Shown here: in pieces, positions 21,428-30,776 of the stretch
Layout of the letters: every line of letters begins with the position of its first letter
Numbering within the stretch: the first letter of the stretch is position 1
Assembly: GCF_009834515.1 (NCBI RefSeq)
Contig: NZ_CP019426.1
Location: 857,501 to 921,500, forward strand
Direction: 5' to 3'
Length of the DNA stretch: 64,000 nucleotides
DNA from: Pseudomonas sp. R84
GTDB lineage: Bacteria; Pseudomonadota; Gammaproteobacteria; Pseudomonadales; Pseudomonadaceae
Program-made: the position numbers and the translations under genes
The notes under the pieces: model-generated
The model's database searches: none
Told to the model about the DNA's origin: nothing
Seen by the model: the letters and a program-made list of their open reading frames with translations, nothing else

Positions 21428-22486
21428 ATGAACCGAGCTATCTATCTCAATGCTGCTGCGGTGCTGAATGTGGCGGGCAGTGAATGCGCTGACTTGCTCG
21501 GCACGCCCTGCGCGGCGCAACCGCTGGCATTTGATGCTCAGCGTCAGGCATTTGCATTGCCGACACCGCGACTGGCCAGTGACCTGTTTGATCGCAAGAT
21601 CCAGCGCAGCGTCGAACCGCAGGGCTTGCGCCTGTTGCATTGCGCCGCACGGTTGGCGCCAGCACTGGCGGCGCTGCAATTGCCCGCGCCACGCATTGCC
21701 CTGACAGCGGCCATTCCCGAAGTCGATGCGCCGAGTCCTTGCTGGGATGCGGTGCAGGCGATCATCGAACAGCCGCACAAACAACTCAGCCAATTGTTGG
21801 CCAACACACCGCCCCTGCATGCGCTGACCCTGCTCAACAGCAGCGTGATGGCGTATGTGGCTGAAGCGCTCAATTGTCACGGGCCGATGGGCGGATTTTG
21901 TTCCCAGGACAACGCCGGGCTGGATGCGCTGATCGAAGCTTGCCAGCAGATTGGCGAGCGACATGCCGACGCCGCGTTGGTGGTCAGCAGCAGCCCGAAC
22001 CTGACCCCGGCCCTGTACCTGCGCGAGCCCGATCAGACGAGCGAAGCGATTTTCGGTGAGGGCGCCGCCGCGCTGTTGCTGGCGTCGACACCACCGCCGG
22101 GTGCGGCACACGTCGTGCGCATTGCCGGGTTTGCCCGTGGTTACAGCACCGATCCACAGCGGTCTGTGGCGGTGGGGCGGCGCGTCATCGACCAGGTCCT
22201 GAGCGTCGAGAAACTGCGGGTTGGCGACGTCGAGCATATCGTCGGCAATTGCGCTGACGGGCAAGTGATGAAGTTGCTCGAAGCTTTCCCGCGCGAGATT
22301 CGCAGCACTCGCGCCATGACCGGTGAACTGGGCGCCAGCGGTTTGCTGACAGAGATCGCACTGACCTTGCACCTCAGTCGTGAAGTCGCGGCGACGCCGG
22401 GCTACACGTTGCTTGTCAGCCACACTCGCGCCGGTCACTGGGGCGCATTGCTGTTGGCCAGTGAAACCATGGAGAAGCACGCATGA
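21428..22486 (+). CDS. Degenerate ketosynthase, chain-length-factor-like (KS2)
   Basis: This 352-residue, shortened thiolase-fold protein lacks all catalytic residues. Aligned by eye, the nucleophile position is Asp161 (GGFCSQDNAGLDAL, with a Cys three residues earlier but out of register). The first His motif is replaced by VGNCADG, and the Lys/His motif by TGELGASG. It keeps GEGAAALLLAS and the C-terminal HTRAGHWGALLL. This is the pattern of KS-beta/chain-length factors of type II PKS and aryl-polyene systems. It lies immediately after KS1, so a KS1-KS2 heterodimer is the likely unit. It overlaps KS3 by ATGA. A beta-ketoacyl synthase annotation alone would be misleading. Confidence 0.8.
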   Translation: MNRAIYLNAAAVLNVAGSECADLLGTPCAAQPLAFDAQRQAFALPTPRLASDLFDRKIQRSVEPQGLRLLHCAARLAPALAALQLPAPRIALTAAIPEVDAPSPCWDAVQAIIEQPHKQLSQLLANTPPLHALTLLNSSVMAYVAEALNCHGPMGGFCSQDNAGLDALIEACQQIGERHADAALVVSSSPNLTPALYLREPDQTSEAIFGEGAAALLLASTPPPGAAHVVRIAGFARGYSTDPQRSVAVGRRVIDQVLSVEKLRVGDVEHIVGNCADGQVMKLLEAFPREIRSTRAMTGELGASGLLTEIALTLHLSREVAATPGYTLLVSHTRAGHWGALLLASETMEKHA

Positions 22487-23778
22487 GTGCGACACGGATT
22501 GTGATCACCGGCATGGGCGCCGTCACCGGTTTCGGTTTCGAATGGCAGACCCTCTGGGAAAAAATGCTCGGCGCCGAACATTGCGTGCGGCCATGGCAGC
22601 CGGACGACTTGCAAGAGGCGTCGTTCGCGGTGCGTTATGCCGCGCCTGTCGACATGCGCCTGTTGCCGGAAAAACTGCAAAGCCATCCGGCCTGGACGAT
22701 GCCGCTGGAAAAGCGCAGCCGGTTTGGCTGGGTGGCTGCCACGCAGGCCGTCGGTGACAGCGGCTTGCAGCCAGAACAGTTGCGTGGCGCGGCGGTGCTG
22801 TGTGCCTCGGGAGCACCGCAGCATATGCTCGCCGACATGCTGCTGAGCGAAGCCCCGAATGGCGGCACCCCGAGCTGGTCATACCTGATGCCGCGGGCCG
22901 GGCAAGTGAATGCCGACGGCTCGCTGCGTCAGAGCAACGATCGTCTGGCGCGGGTAATCGCCGACGACCTGGGCTGTGAAGGGCCGGTGATCAACATCAG
23001 CAGTGCCTGTGCCGGCGCTTCGCAAGCCATTGGCAATGCCTTTCAGATGATTCGTCGCGGCGAAGTCAGCGTAGCGCTGGCGGGGGGCGCCGACTCGGTG
23101 CTCAATCTCGACACCATGGCTGCGTTGTATCTACTCGGTGCTGCGTCCGGCGAGCAGCGCTGGGGCGCGGATCTGTGTCGCCCGTTCGATCGTGATCGCA
23201 GCGGTCTGATTGCCGGCGAGGGCGGTGGTTTCGTCGTGCTGGAAAGCCTCGAACATGCCTTGGCTCGTGGCGCGACACCCTATGCCGAAGTGCTCGGTTT
23301 CGGCAGCAGCCTGGACGCTTATAAAGTCACTGCACCGCAACCCGAGGGACGTGGCGCGGCACTGGCGATGCAGGCCGCGCTCGACGACGCCGGGCTACGC
23401 CCGCAGCAGATCGATCTGATCAACGCCCACGGCACCTCGACACCGCTCAACGACGTTGCTGAAACCCTCGCGATCAAAAGTGTGTTCGCCGAACACAAGC
23501 ATTATCAAGCCTTGGCTGTCAGCGCCAACAAATCACAGTTCGGTCACCTGATCGCAGCGGCCGGCGCACCCGAATGCATCGTCACCGCATTGGCCTGCCT
23601 GAACGATCTGGTCACACCCACGGTGAACCTGCACGACGCCGACGAACAGTGTGATCTGGATTACTGCGCCGGTCAGGCCGTCAGTCGTCGAGTGGATTAC
23701 GCACTGAGCAATTCCTTCGGTTTTGGCGGCCTCAACACCTCGCTGGCCCTTGGCAAATATCGGGAGCACGGACAATGA
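22483..23778 (+). CDS. Beta-ketoacyl synthase, intact catalytic triad (KS3)
   Basis: The 431-residue FabF-like condensing enzyme has Cys176 in NISSACAGASQAIG, His316 in NAHGTSTPLND, and Lys350/His355 in NKSQFGHLIAAAG. GFVVLESLEHALARG and SNSFGFGGLNTSLALG are standard. It differs clearly from KS1, so it is not a recent duplicate. It is coupled by ATGA overlaps to KS2 before and KS4 after. With KS4 it makes the second active/inactive pair, perhaps one pair initiating and one extending, or two pairs for different chain stages; this division is inference. Confidence 0.9.
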   Translation: MSATRIVITGMGAVTGFGFEWQTLWEKMLGAEHCVRPWQPDDLQEASFAVRYAAPVDMRLLPEKLQSHPAWTMPLEKRSRFGWVAATQAVGDSGLQPEQLRGAAVLCASGAPQHMLADMLLSEAPNGGTPSWSYLMPRAGQVNADGSLRQSNDRLARVIADDLGCEGPVINISSACAGASQAIGNAFQMIRRGEVSVALAGGADSVLNLDTMAALYLLGAASGEQRWGADLCRPFDRDRSGLIAGEGGGFVVLESLEHALARGATPYAEVLGFGSSLDAYKVTAPQPEGRGAALAMQAALDDAGLRPQQIDLINAHGTSTPLNDVAETLAIKSVFAEHKHYQALAVSANKSQFGHLIAAAGAPECIVTALACLNDLVTPTVNLHDADEQCDLDYCAGQAVSRRVDYALSNSFGFGGLNTSLALGKYREHGQ

Positions 23779-24983
23779 GCAATGCCTCTGCACGTATCGC
23801 CATCACCGGCAGCGGTTGTGTGTTGCCCACCGGCTGGGGCGTTGAGGGTTTCTGCTCGGCGGCCCGCGAAGGGCGTAGCGCGATCTCGCCCCTGAACTCG
23901 TCGTTGTTCCACAGCGAGCGTGTCATCGCGTTCGGGCACATCGCTGATCGAGACCATCAACGTAGCCGTCAGGACATTGCGCAAAACCTCCAGCGTTACT
24001 GCCCGCCGGCGGTGATCTGGGGCGTCAGTGCGGTGCGCCAGGCGCTGGCCGAGGCCGGGCTTGAACCGGGCCGCGACAGCGTGCGTTTTGGTCTCTATTG
24101 CTGCCAGGGCGGTTACACCCATCCATCGCTCGCGTCTTACGGCGAACTGTTGCACGAGTGTCAGACCGAGACCGGTGCCGACATGCAGCGTCTGGCCAAA
24201 CGCGTGTTGCAGGAGCGCGCGCTCGATCCGTTTCTAGTGCTCAAGAGCCTGAGCAACGGTTTGCTCGGGGTGGTCAGTCTGGCCTTGAAGCTTGAGTGCG
24301 AATGTAACGCCTACATGCAAGGCGTGGCCGGCAATCTGGCGGCGCTGCGCGAAGCCTGCGCGGCGTTGCAGAGCGGTCGGATCGATGCGGCGATTGTGGT
24401 TGGCGCCGGCAGTGAACTGGATCCGCTGGCGCTGGCCGCACTGGCCGAGGCTGGCGTAATCAGCACCGATGCTTCGCAAAGCCTGCGCGCCTTCGATCGC
24501 CAGGGCAGTGGTGGTATTGCCGGCGAAGGTGCGGCGGCACTGGTGTTGCGCCGCGCCGATGATCTGCCGGCCGGGCCGCAAACCTGCCTGACCGCGCTGT
24601 TCGCCCATCCGCGTCTGGATTCGCTGAACCTGCCGGACAAACAGGTGGATCTGCTGATCAGCAGCGCCACGGGCGATCCGCACCAGGATGCCGATCTGGC
24701 CCGCACGCTGGCGCGAACCGGCGCCGCGCACATCACCAGCAGCACACCGCTGACCGGCATTCTAAGTGGTGCACCGAGTCTGGTTGACCTGATCTTTGCC
24801 CGGCAGGCCTTGCAGGCGCAAAGCATCCCGCCGGTCAGTGGCCTGGAGCAACCGCTGGATGCGCATCTGCCGTTTGTGCTCGGCGGGCCACGCGATGCCG
24901 TGCTGCACGATTGCCTGGTCATCAACCGCGACGACAACGGTTTCAGTGCCGGTTACCAACTCGAATTTCACGCGGCCGACTGA
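23775..24983 (+). CDS. Degenerate ketosynthase, chain-length-factor-like (KS4)
   Basis: This is a 402-residue thiolase-fold protein without a catalytic triad. The nucleophile position reads YMQGVAGNLAAL, placing Val184 where KS1 has Cys, with a Gln two residues before, reminiscent of chain-length factors. The first His motif is SSATGDPHQDA, and the Lys/His motif is TPLTGILSGAP, with neither Lys nor His. It retains GSGGIAGEGAAALVLR. It follows KS3 with a 4-bp overlap, mirroring the KS1-KS2 arrangement. It is probably the partner subunit that shapes the acyl pocket of KS3. About 54 bp follow before the aminotransferase-reductase gene. Confidence 0.8.
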   Translation: MSNASARIAITGSGCVLPTGWGVEGFCSAAREGRSAISPLNSSLFHSERVIAFGHIADRDHQRSRQDIAQNLQRYCPPAVIWGVSAVRQALAEAGLEPGRDSVRFGLYCCQGGYTHPSLASYGELLHECQTETGADMQRLAKRVLQERALDPFLVLKSLSNGLLGVVSLALKLECECNAYMQGVAGNLAALREACAALQSGRIDAAIVVGAGSELDPLALAALAEAGVISTDASQSLRAFDRQGSGGIAGEGAAALVLRRADDLPAGPQTCLTALFAHPRLDSLNLPDKQVDLLISSATGDPHQDADLARTLARTGAAHITSSTPLTGILSGAPSLVDLIFARQALQAQSIPPVSGLEQPLDAHLPFVLGGPRDAVLHDCLVINRDDNGFSAGYQLEFHAAD

Positions 24984-25037
24984 TCGTCGACACGCAACGA
25001 AACGCAGCTGATTTTTTACTCAAGGGATAGAACTGTC

Positions 25038-27908
25038 ATGGATTACCGCGATTACGTACGGCCGAAATTCGTAGAATTGATGCAGGCCCTGGGCCTCGAA
25101 TGCCAATTCCACAGAGCGCTGGGCAGCAAACTGTTTTACCGCGACCGCCAGGGCGAAGAGGTGACTGTCACTGACTTCCTCGGCGGTTACGGCGCCGCGC
25201 TGTATGGCCACAACGATCCGCAATTTGTCGATCAACTCGTCGACCTGTTGCGCGCCGATGTGCCGTTCAACGCGCAGATGTCGGTGCGCGGTGCGGCGGG
25301 GCAGTTGGGGCGTGAACTCAGTGAAGCGTTCAATCGTGAACTGAACAACAGCGAACGCTACATCTCGACCTTCTCCAACAGTGGCGCCGAGTCGGTGGAA
25401 ATCGCCGTCAAGCACGCCGAATACCGTCGTCAGAAAAACCTGCAGAAGCAATTCGACGAGCGTGATTTCGCCCTCGCCAGTCTGGTTGCCAGCGACAAGG
25501 CTTACGTCGAACTGGACATCGACGATCTCGATTTGCCCGCCGGTCTGCTGCCGCAGAATCTGTCCTGCGTCACCGTGCGCCAAGTGGCCGAAGCGGTGCG
25601 TCAGCACAACCTGGCGCAACTGCATGTCGAGCCGGTGTTCCTCGCTGTGCGCGGCAGCTTCCACGGCAAACTGGTGAACACCGTTCAGTTGACCTATGGC
25701 AAGCAATACCGCAAACCGTTCGCCCGTTTCGGCCTCAACGTCGAGTTCATCGACCCGCAACAGCCACAGCAATTGCAGGAGCTGCCGGCCCGTCATATTC
25801 GTCACTGGCTGAGCCTGGAATGGAGCGGCGAAACCCTGCACGTGCGCCGTGAGGCGTTCAGCGCGATCACGGCGGTATTGCTCGAGCCGATTCAGGGCGA
25901 GGGCGGCATCAACGAGTTCGCCAATGAGTTTTATCTGGGCCTGCGGCGTCTGTGCAACGAGCAGCAATGCCCGCTGATCATCGATGAAGTGCAATCGGGT
26001 TTCGGCCGCACCGGCACCTTGCTCGGCGCCAGCCATTTCAACTTGCAGGGTGATTACTACTGCCTGTCGAAAGCCTTGGGCGGTGGCCTGATGAAAATCG
26101 CCGCGACGGTGATCCGCGCCAGCCACTACGAAAACGATTTCAGCTACATCCACAGTTCGACCTTTGCCGAAGATGATGCGTCCTGCCATATCGCCCTGTC
26201 GGCCTTGCGCCGTCTGTTCGAGAACGACAGCGCGATGCTCAAGGACGTGAACAAGAAGGGCGAATACCTCAAGGCTTCGCTGCTGGAACTCAAAGCGGCC
26301 TACCCGGACGTGATCGCCGACGTGCGTGGGCGCGGCTTGCTGCTGGGCTTCGAACTGCACGATCTGACCGGCACCAGCTCACTGGTTCAGGCTTCGGCGC
26401 AGTACAACGATGCGTTGGGCTACATCATTGCCGGCTACCTGCTGCAATTCGAATCCCTGCGCGTGGCGCCGTCGGGCAGCAACGCCAATGTGATCCGTCT
26501 GGAACCGCCGGTGTGCATCACCTTCGAAGAAATCGACGGGTTGATCGGCTCCCTGCAGAAAGTCTGCGACATGCTGCGCCGACGTGATGCCTTCCCGCTG
26601 GCGGCCGGTGTGTGCGCCGACAGCATCGCTGACGTGCCAGCGCGCGAGGTCAGCTTCAAGGAGACTGAAACCCGCCCAAAGTCTGACGAGAACGTGCGCG
26701 TGGTGGCGCGCGTCGCGTTCATCAACCATCTGATTGATTCGGACATGCTCAGCGACGTCGATCCTTCACTGTCGACCCTGAGCGCTGAACAGAAACGCGA
26801 GTTCATCAAACGCATGGCCCCCGAGCGCCGTGCCGCGCCAATCGGCCCGGTACAGATTCGCTCGAAACTCGGCACCGCCGTGGAATTCACCCTGTACCCG
26901 CTGTGCATGGATTCCGATGCCATGGCGGCGTACATCGCCAGCGGCGATCTGCAAACCATCCGCGAAGAAGTCGGCAATCGCATCAAGGACGCCCGCGCCG
27001 ATGGCTACAGCGTCGCCGGGCTGGGCATGTACACCTCGATCGTCACCAACAACTGCCAGGCGCTGCAGATTCCCGACATGGCGCTGACTTCCGGCAACGC
27101 CCTGACCATCGGCATGGGCCTGGAAGCCATCGAACAGGGCTGCAAGCAGCAAGGCCTGGAACTGAGCGAGCAGACCGCTGCGGTGGTGGGTGCGGCGGGC
27201 AACATCGCCTCGACCTATGCCTCGTTGTTGTCGACCAGTGTCGAGCATTTGATTCTCATCGGCAGCGGCCGCGACGGTTCCCTGCGTCGTCTGGAAAAAA
27301 CCGCGCAACTGATTTACGCCGAAGCCGCCCGCGCGATTCTCAAGGGTGTCGCCGAACACGATCGCCTCGCCCGACGTCTGCAGAAAATCGACGGCATCGA
27401 TGCGCTGTTGCAGGCCCATGGCAGTAGTGCCGATCTAGGCCTGCGTGTGGCGAAACTGGTCGAGGAGCGCTTGGGCGCGAATGCCTTCATCACCGTCAGC
27501 AACGATCTTGAGGTGCTGAAACAGGCGCGCATCGTGCTCTGTGCGGCGAACGCACCGCAGCCGTTTCTCTTTGCCGAGCACTTCGCCGAAAACAGCGTGA
27601 TCTGCGACATCGCCGTACCGTTGAACGTTGACCAGAACCTCGCCAGCCAACGCAGCGACGTGCTCTACATGCACGGCGGCATCGTGCAGACGCCGCTGGG
27701 CGATGGCCTGGTGAAAAACGTTCGTGCCTATCTCAAGCAGGGTCAGTTGTACGCGTGCATGGCCGAGTCGGTGCTGATGGGCCTGTCCGGGATGAAACAG
27801 CACTACTCCTACGGCGACATCAGCCGCGAGCAAGTGCAGCAGATTCGTGCACTGGCGGCGACTCACGGTTTCACCCTCGCGCAGTTCAAAACCGACAACT
27901 CGCTCTAA
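25038..27908 (+). CDS. Fused class III aminotransferase / acyl-ACP reductase
   Basis: The product has 956 residues in two parts. Residues 1-460 are a PLP-dependent class III aminotransferase: TFSNSGAESVEIAVKHAEYR, LEPIQGEGG, IIDEVQSGFGRTG (Asp316) and CLSKALGGGLMK with PLP lysine Lys345. After a linker, residues about 600-956 resemble cyanobacterial long-chain acyl-ACP reductase (AAR): GLGMYTSIVTNNC, the nucleotide-binding VVGAAGNIASTYASLLS, LYMHGGIVQTPL, and LYACMAESVL with Cys907 at the place of the AAR catalytic cysteine. The expected chemistry is reductive release of an acyl-ACP as an aldehyde, then transamination to a primary amine. TamH (tambjamine) and PigE (prodigiosin) pair comparable activities. 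CAAGGGA precedes the start. Confidence 0.85.
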   Translation: MDYRDYVRPKFVELMQALGLECQFHRALGSKLFYRDRQGEEVTVTDFLGGYGAALYGHNDPQFVDQLVDLLRADVPFNAQMSVRGAAGQLGRELSEAFNRELNNSERYISTFSNSGAESVEIAVKHAEYRRQKNLQKQFDERDFALASLVASDKAYVELDIDDLDLPAGLLPQNLSCVTVRQVAEAVRQHNLAQLHVEPVFLAVRGSFHGKLVNTVQLTYGKQYRKPFARFGLNVEFIDPQQPQQLQELPARHIRHWLSLEWSGETLHVRREAFSAITAVLLEPIQGEGGINEFANEFYLGLRRLCNEQQCPLIIDEVQSGFGRTGTLLGASHFNLQGDYYCLSKALGGGLMKIAATVIRASHYENDFSYIHSSTFAEDDASCHIALSALRRLFENDSAMLKDVNKKGEYLKASLLELKAAYPDVIADVRGRGLLLGFELHDLTGTSSLVQASAQYNDALGYIIAGYLLQFESLRVAPSGSNANVIRLEPPVCITFEEIDGLIGSLQKVCDMLRRRDAFPLAAGVCADSIADVPAREVSFKETETRPKSDENVRVVARVAFINHLIDSDMLSDVDPSLSTLSAEQKREFIKRMAPERRAAPIGPVQIRSKLGTAVEFTLYPLCMDSDAMAAYIASGDLQTIREEVGNRIKDARADGYSVAGLGMYTSIVTNNCQALQIPDMALTSGNALTIGMGLEAIEQGCKQQGLELSEQTAAVVGAAGNIASTYASLLSTSVEHLILIGSGRDGSLRRLEKTAQLIYAEAARAILKGVAEHDRLARRLQKIDGIDALLQAHGSSADLGLRVAKLVEERLGANAFITVSNDLEVLKQARIVLCAANAPQPFLFAEHFAENSVICDIAVPLNVDQNLASQRSDVLYMHGGIVQTPLGDGLVKNVRAYLKQGQLYACMAESVLMGLSGMKQHYSYGDISREQVQQIRALAATHGFTLAQFKTDNSL

Positions 27909-27917
27909 GGAACGGTC

Positions 27918-28655
27918 ATGCCGAATAAAGTAGCAGTGGTGACCGGTGGCAGTCGCGGCATCGGTCGGGCGATTGTCCTGGCTCTGGCCGGGGCGGGTTA
28001 TCAGATTGCGTTCAGTTACGTGCGCGATGAAGTCGCGGCAATGACCTTGCGCGATGAGGTTCAGGCGTCGGGGATCGATTGCCTGGCGTTGCAGTGCGAT
28101 GTCAGCAGCGGCGACAGCATCAAGGCGTTTTTCGAGCGGGTCGATCAGCATTTTCAGCGTATCGATCTGTTGGTCAACAACGCCGGCATCACCCGCGATG
28201 GTTTGCTCGCGACGATGTCGGCGCGCGACCTGGTCGAGGTGATCCAGACCAACCTGATCGGCACGATGCTGTGCTGCCAGCAGGTGGTGCCGGGCATGTT
28301 GCGCCAGCGCAGCGGTTGCATCGTCAACATCAGTTCGGTGGCGGCGCAGAAGCCCGGTAAAGGGCAGAGCAACTATGCGGCCGCCAAGGGCGGGGTCGAA
28401 TCGTTGACCCGTGCCTTGGCGGTAGAGCTGGCGCCGCGCAACATTCGCGTCAACGCGGTCGCACCGGGCATCGTCAAGACCGAGATGAGTACGGCGCTGA
28501 TCGGCAGTCAGGAAGAAGAAATCCAGTCGCGCCTGCTGATCAAACGCTACGCGGAACCTGAAGAAATTGCCGAAGCGGTGCTGTACCTCGCCGATCGCGG
28601 TTTGTACCTGACCGGGGAGGTCCTGTCGGTTAACGGCGGGTTGAAAATGCCATGA
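27918..28655 (+). CDS. FabG-like 3-oxoacyl-ACP reductase (SDR)
   Basis: The 245-residue classical short-chain dehydrogenase has TGGSRGIGRAI (NADPH binding), LVNNAGITRDG, the catalytic Ser in VNISSVAAQ, and the YAAAKGG Tyr/Lys pair. The C-terminal LTGEVLSVNGGLKMP is FabG-like. Within this cluster it should reduce the beta-keto group after condensation. It begins 9 bp after the aminotransferase-reductase gene with AAGGA as ribosome-binding site, and overlaps the next SDR by ATGA. Whether it acts on ACP-bound chains or on a released product is not visible. Confidence 0.88.
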   Translation: MPNKVAVVTGGSRGIGRAIVLALAGAGYQIAFSYVRDEVAAMTLRDEVQASGIDCLALQCDVSSGDSIKAFFERVDQHFQRIDLLVNNAGITRDGLLATMSARDLVEVIQTNLIGTMLCCQQVVPGMLRQRSGCIVNISSVAAQKPGKGQSNYAAAKGGVESLTRALAVELAPRNIRVNAVAPGIVKTEMSTALIGSQEEEIQSRLLIKRYAEPEEIAEAVLYLADRGLYLTGEVLSVNGGLKMP

Positions 28656-29416
28656 GCCGGACCATTCTGATCACCGGTGCGGCGAAAGGCATCGGCCGTG
28701 CAGTCGCCGAGAATTTTGCCGCCGAGGCTGGCAATCGGCTGATTCTGCTGGATCTCGATCTGGCCGAACTGCAGCGCTGGGTCGACGAGCAGCAGGAGCA
28801 GATCAAGGCGCGGGTCGAAACCCATGCAGCAAACATTGCCGACCTGCCGGCCATGGAGGCGTTCTTCAAAACCCTTGGTTCGCAAGTCGAATACGTCGAT
28901 GTGCTGGTCAACAGTGCAGGTATCTGCAACGAGAACGAGCCGGAGGATCTGCATAACTGGCACAAGGTGATTTCGGTCAATCTCAACGGTACGTTCTATG
29001 TGACCTCGTTGTGTCTGGCACTGATGCCCGACCGAGGGCGAATCATCAACATGTCGTCGATCCTCGGCCGTGCCGGCAAGGTGCGCAACACCGCGTACTG
29101 CGCGTCCAAGCACGGCATCGTCGGCATGACCAAGGCACTGGCGCTGGATCTCGCTTCGCGGCAGATCACCGTCAACGCGATTCTGCCAGCGTGGATCGAT
29201 ACGCCGATGTTGCAGGGGGAACTGGCGACGCAAGCGGCAATTGCCGGGCTGACCCAGGAACAGATCGTGCGCAACGCGAAGAAGAAACTGCCAATGCGCC
29301 GTTTCATCCAGAGCGAAGAAGTCGCGGCGATGGTGCGTTACCTGGCCAGCCCCGAGGCTGGCGGGGTGACCGCGCAGAGTCTGGTGATCGATGGCGGTGT
29401 CGGGTTGGGAATGTAG
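28652..29416 (+). CDS. Second short-chain dehydrogenase/reductase of the cluster
   Basis: The 254-residue classical SDR has ITGAAKGIGRAVAENF, VLVNSAGICNENE (Ser in place of the usual Asn of NNAG), catalytic Ser in INMSSILGRAG, and YCASKHG with Tyr and Lys. The N-terminal LDLDLAELQ with an acidic residue after beta-2 hints at NAD preference. It is more divergent than the preceding FabG-like gene, so it may be a second ketoreductase or act on the aldehyde or alcohol stage. It overlaps the preceding gene by four bases, and the following outer-membrane gene begins 2 bp after its stop. Confidence 0.85.
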   Translation: MSRTILITGAAKGIGRAVAENFAAEAGNRLILLDLDLAELQRWVDEQQEQIKARVETHAANIADLPAMEAFFKTLGSQVEYVDVLVNSAGICNENEPEDLHNWHKVISVNLNGTFYVTSLCLALMPDRGRIINMSSILGRAGKVRNTAYCASKHGIVGMTKALALDLASRQITVNAILPAWIDTPMLQGELATQAAIAGLTQEQIVRNAKKKLPMRRFIQSEEVAAMVRYLASPEAGGVTAQSLVIDGGVGLGM

Positions 29417-29418
29417 CG

Positions 29419-30717
29419 ATGCCTCGATTTCACAACAGTCACATCGTGGGTGCGGTGTGGGCGTGCATGGCTGCGCCCACCGCGATGGCCGAATTTACTG
29501 TCGATGATCTGAAGCCTGATTACGCCGACGGTGAAGTCGGCGTGGCCACGGCCATGCGTCTGCATGGCGACGATCAGGTCACGCAAAAAGCCGTGTATTT
29601 CAAGGCCAACCTGGAAGACAACTGGGAGGGCGGTTACTACAAGGCCAAGGGCCGCGTGCGTTATGACGCGCGCTATGACGGCAACAATCCGTACAGCGAG
29701 CGGGCGCGGGACAAGTACCGTTTCGACGCCGATTGGCGGCACCTCTACGTCGGCCATTCGTTGGGTGACGGCGAAGTGACGGTGGGCTGGCAGCAGGTGG
29801 TCTGGGGTCGCGCGGATGAATTGCGCGTGCTCGATCAGATCAACCCGCTGGACTATCGCGATGGTCTGACGCCGCTGCTCGAAGACAGCCGCATCGCCGT
29901 GCCCATGGTGCGTTTTGCGCAACCGGTGGGCGAGTGGGAACTGGAGGCGTTGTGGATCACTGACTTCGTGAAAAACCGGGCGCCGGTTGAGGGCAGTGAA
30001 TTTGCCGCGCCACTGTTTGCTACGCCGGACCCGCAGTATTTCCTGCTCGACTCCAAGCCCGGCTATGACGGCGACAAAGGCTATTCCTATGGCCTGAGCG
30101 CCAACGGCCGGATCGGCGCGGTGGACACCAGTTTTGTTGCCTTGAGCGCCCGTCAGCAAGACCCGGTGTACGCCGTCGAAGGCCTCGCCGATGACGGTCG
30201 CACGCGGCTGGAGCGGCAATTTCCCCGTTACACCATGGGCGGTGCCGGGCTGGCGATCGACGCCGGGCACAGCATCGTGGTGCGCAGCGAGGTGGCGTAT
30301 TTCGACAACTGGCGCGTGACCAATCCGACCCGCGCCTACGGTGCCGACAGTACGCCGATGGTCAAGTCGCTGCTGGGTGTCGACTACCTGTTGCGCGACT
30401 GGCTGATCTCCGCGCAATGGCAGGAACAAGTGCTGCTCGACTGGCAGGACGGCATGTTGCAGGACAAACACGAACCGCTGTTCACCCTGTCGGCCGAAGG
30501 CACTCATTGGCAAGACCGCCTCAAGAGTCGTCTGGTGGTCGCTGGCTCACCGCCGTTTCAGGACGACGCCTTGCTGCAAGGCATCTTCACCTACAAACCG
30601 GTCGACTACATCAAGCTCGGGCTGGAAGTGGATGTGTTCTTCGGCAAGCCCGAGAAGACTTTCGGCGAGTACAGCAAGCGCGATCAAGTGCGGCTGTCGG
30701 CCGGTTATCTGTTCTGA
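29419..30717 (+). CDS. DUF1302-type outer-membrane protein
   Basis: The 432-residue product has a signal peptide ending PTAMA. It is followed by aromatic-rich amphipathic strands (GGYYKAKGRVRYDARYDG, VTVGWQQVVWGRADELRVLD, INPLDYRDGLTPLLEDSRI) typical of the DUF1302 family, and ends in a Phe (VRLSAGYLF), the signature of outer-membrane beta-barrels. The frame is open far upstream, but ATG 29419, 2 bp after the SDR stop, gives the signal peptide. It is the first of an envelope trio with the LolA-like protein and the MMPL permease. The family is linked with hydrophobic-compound transport, but its mechanism is not settled. Confidence 0.82.
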   Translation: MPRFHNSHIVGAVWACMAAPTAMAEFTVDDLKPDYADGEVGVATAMRLHGDDQVTQKAVYFKANLEDNWEGGYYKAKGRVRYDARYDGNNPYSERARDKYRFDADWRHLYVGHSLGDGEVTVGWQQVVWGRADELRVLDQINPLDYRDGLTPLLEDSRIAVPMVRFAQPVGEWELEALWITDFVKNRAPVEGSEFAAPLFATPDPQYFLLDSKPGYDGDKGYSYGLSANGRIGAVDTSFVALSARQQDPVYAVEGLADDGRTRLERQFPRYTMGGAGLAIDAGHSIVVRSEVAYFDNWRVTNPTRAYGADSTPMVKSLLGVDYLLRDWLISAQWQEQVLLDWQDGMLQDKHEPLFTLSAEGTHWQDRLKSRLVVAGSPPFQDDALLQGIFTYKPVDYIKLGLEVDVFFGKPEKTFGEYSKRDQVRLSAGYLF

Positions 30718-30776
30718 CCCATCACGCCTGCCGCTCTCGCGCGCAGGTGCATTCATCCAACGAAAAGGAAGTTGTT

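Noticed and set aside
20152..24983. The four ketosynthases as a recent tandem duplication
   Set aside because: Their sequences differ strongly outside catalytic motifs and lengths range from 352 to 431 residues, so they are old, specialised paralogues.
29011..29418. In-frame upstream extension of the DUF1302 gene across the second SDR
   Set aside because: It would bury the signal peptide and overlap a clear SDR; the start at 29419 is right behind the SDR stop.
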